Of a stretch of 64,000 bases of DNA, positions 57,947 to 64,000 are shown in pieces (the first letter of the stretch is position 1; every line of letters begins with the position of its first letter). The stretch covers positions 4,960,001-5,024,000 of the forward strand of contig JANUWF010001101.1 of NCBI GenBank assembly GCA_026120185.1, read 5' to 3'. This DNA is from Voacanga thouarsii. Its lineage: Eukaryota > Streptophyta > Magnoliopsida > Gentianales > Apocynaceae. The notes below the pieces were generated by a model, which worked only from the letters and a program-made list of their open reading frames with translations, ran no database searches and had not been told where the DNA came from. Both the position numbers and the translations under genes were made by a program.

Positions 57947-58270
57947 CACTACAACAAAACCCAGCAAATACGACGACAACAATTACGACAGACGTAAAAC
58001 CGTCACAATAGAATACCTTTAACAACGCTTCTAACGCCGCCGTAGTTGACAAAGTATATACGACGGTTTGAGAATAACCGTCGTATTAGGTCAAACAAAT
58101 ACGACGGCTAGACGAAACCATCGTAAAAAGTTGACCTAACCATCGTATTAGGTTATCTATTACAACGGTTTTACTAACCATCATATTTGATATAATAGTT
58201 ATTTTTAATTAAATTTTGGCTATTTTTTATAAATATCACGCTTTAACAACTGTCGTATTAGATCAAAATT
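57947..58270 (+). repeat. CACTA subterminal repeats, cluster 1
   Basis: Copies of TACGACGGTT and AACCGTCGTATTAG, direct and inverted, occur near 58055-58270, with degenerate forms before that. Such arrays are where the element's own DNA-binding protein binds in En/Spm elements. Confidence 0.8.
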
Positions 58271-58668
58271 ACCGTAATTTATGCTTTGTATTTTAATTTT
58301 TGAATTAAAATAAAATGAATCGAAAGTAGTTTGAATTTTATTTATTTCTTTTCAAATTTAGTCACAATAGTTTTAGTAATGATTTTAATAAATGTAACGA
58401 TTAGTTCGTTAATTTGATATACTTATATTTGTAAATACACTATTTTTTATTACTATTTTATAAGTATTACTAAAAAAATGTGATAAAATAAAACGAATGA
58501 CTTTCAAATTTGGTATAATTAAATTAACTTGTTTTAACTTTATAAATATATCCAGCTAATACTTAGATCATTAATTTTGTAAATAAATTTTAGTTTACAT
58601 CTTAATTCAATTTTCTTATATTTGTATTAAATATCGAGTTTGAATTTCATTTTGTTAGTTATTCTATG

Positions 58669-58696
<28 letters not shown>
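58669..58696. repeat. GT microsatellite
   Basis: Fourteen uninterrupted GT units in AT-rich non-coding DNA of the CACTA element. Confidence 0.95.
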
Positions 58697-58700
<4 letters not shown>

Positions 58701-58748
58701 TTATACATTATAACATATGCTTATTAATTAGTGAGTATTAAATTAATA

Positions 58749-58983
58749 TGTTCCTTCCATGCATCGACAAATAATTGTCCTAATTTTCTTTTTAATTTGT
58801 CCAAAAATAGCTGTCAATTTTCAAAATGTAAATTGTATTTAATTATATTGTTTCTAATTTTACCTTTAGTACAATTTTGTAAGGAAGTAATGGATATTTT
58901 AATTATTTTTTTCTATATAATTTCACAATTCCTTAAAATGCATAATTTTTACAATTAGGTCAGTTATTGGTGAACGGATGGAG
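58749..58983. mobile_element. Degenerate Stowaway-like MITE inside CACTA
   Basis: It is bounded by TA (58747-58748 and 58984-58985). The left end TGTTCCTTCCATGCATCGAC with ATTGTCCTAATT and the right end ACGGATGGAG form an imperfect inverted repeat (reverse of right end: CTCCATCCGTTCACC). It is about 235 bp, AT-rich and non-coding. It is older than the MITE at 56374. Confidence 0.65.
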
Positions 58984-59149
58984 TACATAATATGAAAAAC
59001 TTTAATTACAAATATGCCTGCGTGTGCATATATCTATGTAGTATATATAATATAATCAATATTGTAGAATTAAAGTTAATGTAATTTTGTGTCATGTTAG
59101 TATATATAAATAAAATAGTAATTAATTTTTTAATTTTTTTTTTAATATT

Positions 59150-59255
59150 GGAACTAATACGACAGTTAACCGTCGTATTAGTGCAACTTAATACGACGGT
59201 TATTTATTAACCGTCATATTCAGTGAAATTTAATACGACAACCGTCGTATATAGT
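59150..59255 (+). repeat. CACTA subterminal repeats, cluster 2
   Basis: At least four TACGAC-GTT or AACCGTCGTAT words in both orientations, the same as cluster 1 but about 0.9 kb inward, just before the pyrimidine-rich leader. Confidence 0.75.
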
Positions 59256-60848
59256 TCAATATACTTCAGCTCCAGCCCATCTTCCTCTTCTTCGTTGAGC
59301 TCTTCTTTGCCGCCACAGACTCTTCGTTCAACTCGTCTTTTCCGGCAGCTCAAGTAGTTGTTTTTCGTCGGCGCATTTTAGTCGAGTTGTCTTCTTCTCT
59401 GTCACATTTTAGCCGCCTAGCTCCACCTTCGCCTCCACATCTTAGCCGCCTCTGCATATCATTGCATGTCCTTCAGATCTGAATCTGTTGTTCATATCAT
59501 CTCAACCACCTAGCCGTCTTGACTGCTAGAATATATTGTTCATATTCTTCCATTGTAAATCTTCTGCTCATTTGGCTACTGAAATTAGATTCTCTGCTAA
59601 AAATTGGTGGTTCTTTGAGGCTTGACTTTGCTAAAAATTGAGCATGAGAAAACAATTTTTGGCTTTGGTACTTAGGCTAAATTTTGATTGATGCTAGTAT
59701 TGATTATTATCCCCGACTCACTACACATAATAATTTATTATCCCCTTCATATAGTATTGATTATTTAACATGCGGATTTAAAGTTCAATGGATTTTAGTT
59801 TACTGTTTTTCTTGTCGATGAATACATATAAAATAATTTTGTTTAATATTGTTATCTTACTCTTGTTTACAAAGCATAAATTATTTTGGTTTAATTTTGT
59901 ATAATTTACTGTTTTTCATGCATGATTTGTTAATATTGTTTGGAGATATTACACTATAGGCATTTGCAATCGTCAAACTAATTGAAGTTGGGAGAAGGAT
60001 AGAAACTGAAAGCTTCTATTTGCCTCTCGTATGCTTTTTATTCCTATAATTATTTGCTATTTAACATTCTGGGATTTCTTTAGTTTACCATAAATAACCT
60101 CCATAGTTAGCAAAGTTGCAGTAACAGCTAGTCCTTTTGTTTCTCCATATGCATACCTCTGTATTTCTCCATAAAAAACCTAACTACACTCATTGTTTTT
60201 GCTATTCTAGTGTGTGAAATTCTTGAACTAATTGTCCTAATTGTCTTTTCCTAACTAATTTTTTAAAGAAGTCAATTGCTATTTAATACTTTTCGTTCAT
60301 TTTTTGCTACTATTTTTGGAGATTCTGTTTTTTTTTTTTTTCAATGTATTTCCATGGAGATTTATGCATTGAAATGATGCTGATAGAAAGTTCAGTGTGT
60401 TTGGAAACTGCATGCATGAATCCAAGTGCTAAATATGTAGAAAATGCAACGTAATTATGTGTTTTGGAAGTGGACCTAGTTGGATAAGATGGGGGTTTGC
60501 TTGGAAATTTGTTATAAACATGATTGAATGGTTGGATAGTTTTATGAGTTTTTTGTTGGTTGAATTGTATAATTGCACATTTTGAGGTGGCCTAGTGCTT
60601 GGAAAATATTCATTTTATAGGTGAAACTCTGTCAAAATTTTTTCAAATTTTTTTTACAAAGAATCTGAATAAAATAGTTTTATGAGAGAATTTTTTTACA
60701 AATAATTCTTACCCCATGAGAATATATATATATTTTTTGAAATATTTTAATATGTTTACTAAATGAAATTTCATTTCCCTTCATTTCCATTCATTCTTGA
60801 ATATGTTTATCATAACGAAACTTATAGATTGGCTAAAAATATAGATAA
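59256..60848 (+). other. CACTA transposase leader or first intron
   Basis: It begins with a CTT/TCC-rich stretch (59270-59480) typical of plant 5' untranslated sequence, then becomes AT-rich and intron-like. No long open frame is seen. Confidence 0.5.
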
Positions 60849-63800
60849 ATGAATAGGAAGATAGACCGATCGTGGATTGACTTACAAAACCGTTTAGGTG
60901 ATGAATGTAATAAAGGTTTGGATGCCTTTGTAGAATTTGCGTTAGGAGACAAACCTAATGGATCTAAAATCCATTGTCCTTGTATGAAGTGCCAGAATAG
61001 GTATCTTTATAGTACAATAGATGTCAAACAGTATTGCCAAATGTGGGGTTTCATGCATTGGTATAAAAAGTGGAGTGTTTATGGGAAAACATACTTATCT
61101 TCTCGCAATACACTTAGCAACATCCCTTCGATTGAAAATGAACAAGGGGATGATATGGTTGGGATGCTTCAAGATATTGGTGGTATTAGTGACTTCGATA
61201 ATGCAACTGAAGAGCCTAATGATTTGAGAGAGATACATGAATTGTTGGAAGAGGCTAATATAGAATTGTATCCAGGTTGTATTAAATTTTCTTCACTTTC
61301 ATTCATTATAAGATTATTACATTTAAACGTCCTGAATAGGTGATTGAACAAGTCGGTTGATATGCTACTTGAGCTTCTAACGGATGCTTTTAGTGAAATG
61401 GGAGTGAAAATTGCCAAGAATTATTACGAGGCTAGTAAGATAACGAATGTGCTAGGAATGAAATGCAAAGTCTGGGATGCTTATCCAAATAATTTCATAA
61501 TATACAAAGGGGAAAATGAGGCCGCACAATTTTGTGAGGTATGCAATGCTTCGAGGTACATGCAAACGTGTTAGGTATTTTTCGTTGACTCCAAGGTTGA
61601 AGCGATTGTTCATATCTTGCAAAACTGCATCCCTTATGAGGTGGCATCAGGAATGTCATGTGAAAGATGGAGTCTACAGACACCCAGCTGATTTTACGGC
61701 TTGGAAAAAATTTGATAAGTCGCATTTGGAATTTGCAAGTGACTGCCAAAATGTTTGACTTGAATTGGCTTCAGATGGATTTAGTCCGTTTTCAAATATG
61801 CACATACCACATAGTACTTGGCCTGTTGTTTTAAGACCATACAATTTACCACACTGGCTATGCATGAAGCAACCTTATTTTATTCTATCAACTCTCATCG
61901 ATGGCCCGAAGAGTCCGAGAAACAAGATTAAGATATTTTTACAACCATTAATCGAGGAGTTGAAACAATTGTGGCTTGATGGTGTGCTTACTTATGATGC
62001 TGAGGCAAAAGAGATGTTCCGTCTGCATGCAGCTATTATGTGCACCATAAGTGATTTCTCAGCATATGGTAATCTCTCTGGCTATAGTGTTCATAATCAG
62101 AAAGCTTGTCCGATATGCGATGTCAACTGTTTATCTTACCATTTGCCTAATGGTGGTAAATATTATTTTTTATATCATCGTAGATTTTTTCAACCATCAC
62201 ATAAGCTCTGTAAAGACAAAGTTTCTTTCTATGGTGGAATAGAATTACAACAAGCACCAAAAAGGTGTACAAGGACAGAAATTTTGACACAACTTCAGGG
62301 TTGTTTAACAGAATATGCAGTAGATGATATGAGAATTAGAATGCAGACTGACTACGAACGGAAGTTTGGCATAAATTCTTATAATTGGAAGAAGAAGAGT
62401 ATTTTTTTGGGAGCTACCATATTGGGAGAGTAATTTGATGAGGCATAACTTGGACTCGATGCATATTGAGAAAAATTTTGCAGATAATCTATTGTTTATA
62501 ATACTGGGTGATAGTACTTCTTCAAAAGATAACTACAAAGCTCGTTAAGACCTACAGGTAATGAATATTAGAAAGTCTTTACATCTAATTTTAAAACCGT
62601 CTGGAACTGGATACAGTTTGCTACCAGCTCCTTATACAATGAATCGGTTGGAAGTTGGAGGTTTTTTTACAGTATTAAAGGAACTGAGAGTTCCCGATGG
62701 CTATTGTTCTAATATTTCTCGATGGGTAAACATGAGGAGAAAGACTTTAGGAGGTTTGAAGAGTCATGATTCCCACATTTTAATCCAACAATTAATCCCG
62801 TTAGCAACTCGCACAACTTTGCCCAAGAATGTAGTTCAACTTTTGATTGAGATTGCTTCATGTTTTAGGCAGTTGTGTTCTAAAGTCAACAAAGAGAGGC
62901 ATCTTGAGTACCTTCAAGACCGTTTCGCAGTTACACTCTGTCTTCTTGAAAAGACATTCATCCCTAGTTTTTTTTATATAATGGAACATTTACCGATACA
63001 TTTGGCCGATGATACATTGTTAGCTAGTCCAGTTCAATGTCGATGGATGTTTCCAGTTGAAAGATACTTGAAAACTCACAAGTTTTATGTGTGCAATCGT
63101 GCTAGACCTGATAGCCGGTGGATATTTAATGGAAGAATGTATGACATTCGTGTCAAGATATTTAGATGATGTTGAGAGCAAAGAGAATAGGCCTCTAAGA
63201 TATGTTGATGATGACAACCCGATGGGTAAACTAGTTGGAAAAGGAATTGATGTAATATTTGATCGTTTAACATTGATGTAAGCACATCGATGGGTTTTAG
63301 CCAACTCTAACATCCTTAAACTTTATAGAAAGTTAGTTTTCCTTTGAATCATTATCTTTCATTTTTTATGCTTATTTTATTATAACTTCTAAATTTTCAT
63401 GTGTGGTCTATTTGCAGTCTTCACATGTCTATCATAAATAGAGAGCATCCAAGATCTCGGTTGCACGACAGACAATGTATTCATTCTCAAACGTTTCACA
63501 CTTGGCTTAGTCATTATGTAAGCAAAACACAAACAATATAGCAAGTTTTCCTCTAGAACATTTAGTCTTTATAATACTTATATTTATTATAGGTTGATAA
63601 AAATGAAGAATGCCCTGATATTCCTACTAAAGTTAAAAAGCTTGCAAATGATCCTTTCAATCAAAGATTGTGCTACAATGCATGCAACATAAATGGCTTC
63701 CAATTTCGTACAATAACATACGAGGCTAACAAGTCAACCCAAAATTCTGGCGTCATGTGTAAAGCTGATACTACGAGTTATTCCAGTCCAAGAGATATGA

Positions 63801-64000
63801 ATCCTGTAGCAACTGGTGTCAATTACTGTGGAGTGCTTACTGATATTATAAGGATTTGATATAGTAGTGAACTGAAATTTCTGTTATTCAAGTGTGATTG
63901 AGTTGATGTACATCAAGGTGTTAGAATTGACGAACTAAAGTTTACTTTGGTGAATCTGGACCATTTGTTGTACTAAAAAAATAGAAAGATGGATAAGCTA
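60849..64000 (+). pseudogene. CACTA transposase (TNPD-like), frameshifted, 3' end outside
   Basis: The frame starts MNRKIDRSWIDLQNRLG and carries the transposase-associated domain with CPCMKCQNRYL. Next comes the core (Transposase_21-like: ELYPGCIKFSSLSFIIRLLH, LTPRLKRLF, MRWHQECHVKDGVYRHPADF, WPVVLRPYNLPHWLCMKQ, AYGNLSGYSVHNQKACPICD). Then come the DUF4218-like part (62561-63169: APYTMNRLEVGGFFTVLKEL, PVQCRWMFPVERYLK) and a DUF4216-like part (63590-63960: YCGVLTDIIRI, FKCDWVDV). Stops lie at 61340, 61756, 63279 and 63857. Frameshifts lie near 61570, 62430 and 63110. Introns probably separate 63300-63418 and 63517-63590. The protein would cut and rejoin the element ends. Confidence 0.92.

Larger units (their letters stand above)
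57947..64000 (+). mobile_element. CACTA (En/Spm) transposon, right end beyond the window
   Basis: It begins CACTACAACAAAACCC, the CACTA terminal signature, directly after CTT (a likely 3-bp target duplication, whose partner is not in view). Subterminal repeats of TACGACGGTT and its complement follow. A transposase gene on the plus strand has the usual domain order. The 5' 2.9 kb holds subterminal repeats, a MITE and leader or intron sequence. The transposase is interrupted, so the copy is probably not autonomous. Confidence 0.93.

Noticed and set aside
1..64000. CRISPR array, bacterial operon, tRNA or rRNA genes
   Set aside because: No regularly spaced repeats with unique spacers, no prokaryotic gene layout, and no tRNA cloverleaf or rRNA sequence was recognised. 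The tRNA-like words are primer-binding sites of retrotransposons.

Overview
This window is plant nuclear DNA, most likely from a eudicot. The evidence is nested Ty1/copia and Ty3/gypsy LTR retrotransposons, Stowaway-type MITEs, a CACTA (En/Spm) transposon and broken exons of two plant housekeeping genes (L-aspartate oxidase and alpha-mannosidase). I find no intact host gene, no bacterial-type operon, no CRISPR array and no RNA gene. The species cannot be named from the sequence.

Layout. 1-4949: plus-strand copia element A1, with 5' LTR, leader, a pol cut down by a large internal deletion, and a stub of 3' LTR. 4950-11776: copia element D1 (Angela/BARE-1-like proteins), with no 5' LTR but a 3' LTR at 10121-11776. 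11777-15436: an A-related LTR piece split by a 3.28 kb solo LTR (11839-15120) with perfect 5-bp target duplications. 15437-19025: decayed copia element E, cut in its reverse transcriptase by a minus-strand D-type LTR (19026-20163). That LTR is in turn interrupted by a minus-strand A array (20164-34785) with the order LTR - internal B - LTR - internal C - truncated LTR. 34786-40015: D2, which lost its 5' end where it joins the broken A LTR. 40016-43805: an unassigned LTR-like sequence (F) that hosts a D-related solo LTR (40573-43086). The solo LTR contains a tandem duplication of about 0.8 kb.

43806-47438 is the only stretch with host-gene content. It holds one exon of L-aspartate oxidase, then three consecutive exons of an alpha-mannosidase carrying stop codons, with short exon-like segments between. 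It looks like a set of captured or duplicated gene fragments. 47439-56338 is a decayed minus-strand Athila-type gypsy element with both LTRs, a primer-binding site and pol. A Stowaway MITE and an opposite-orientation LTR of the same family follow. The CACTA element interrupts that LTR at 57947 and runs past the window end with a degenerate transposase gene.

Nothing here works together as a pathway. The window records insertion, unequal recombination, illegitimate deletion and mutational decay. The points most worth a second look are the captured gene fragments, the paired RNA hairpins conserved in the A leader, the three repeated hairpins in the D1 leader, the 0.8 kb duplication inside the solo LTR, the tandem A array and the head-to-head Athila LTRs.
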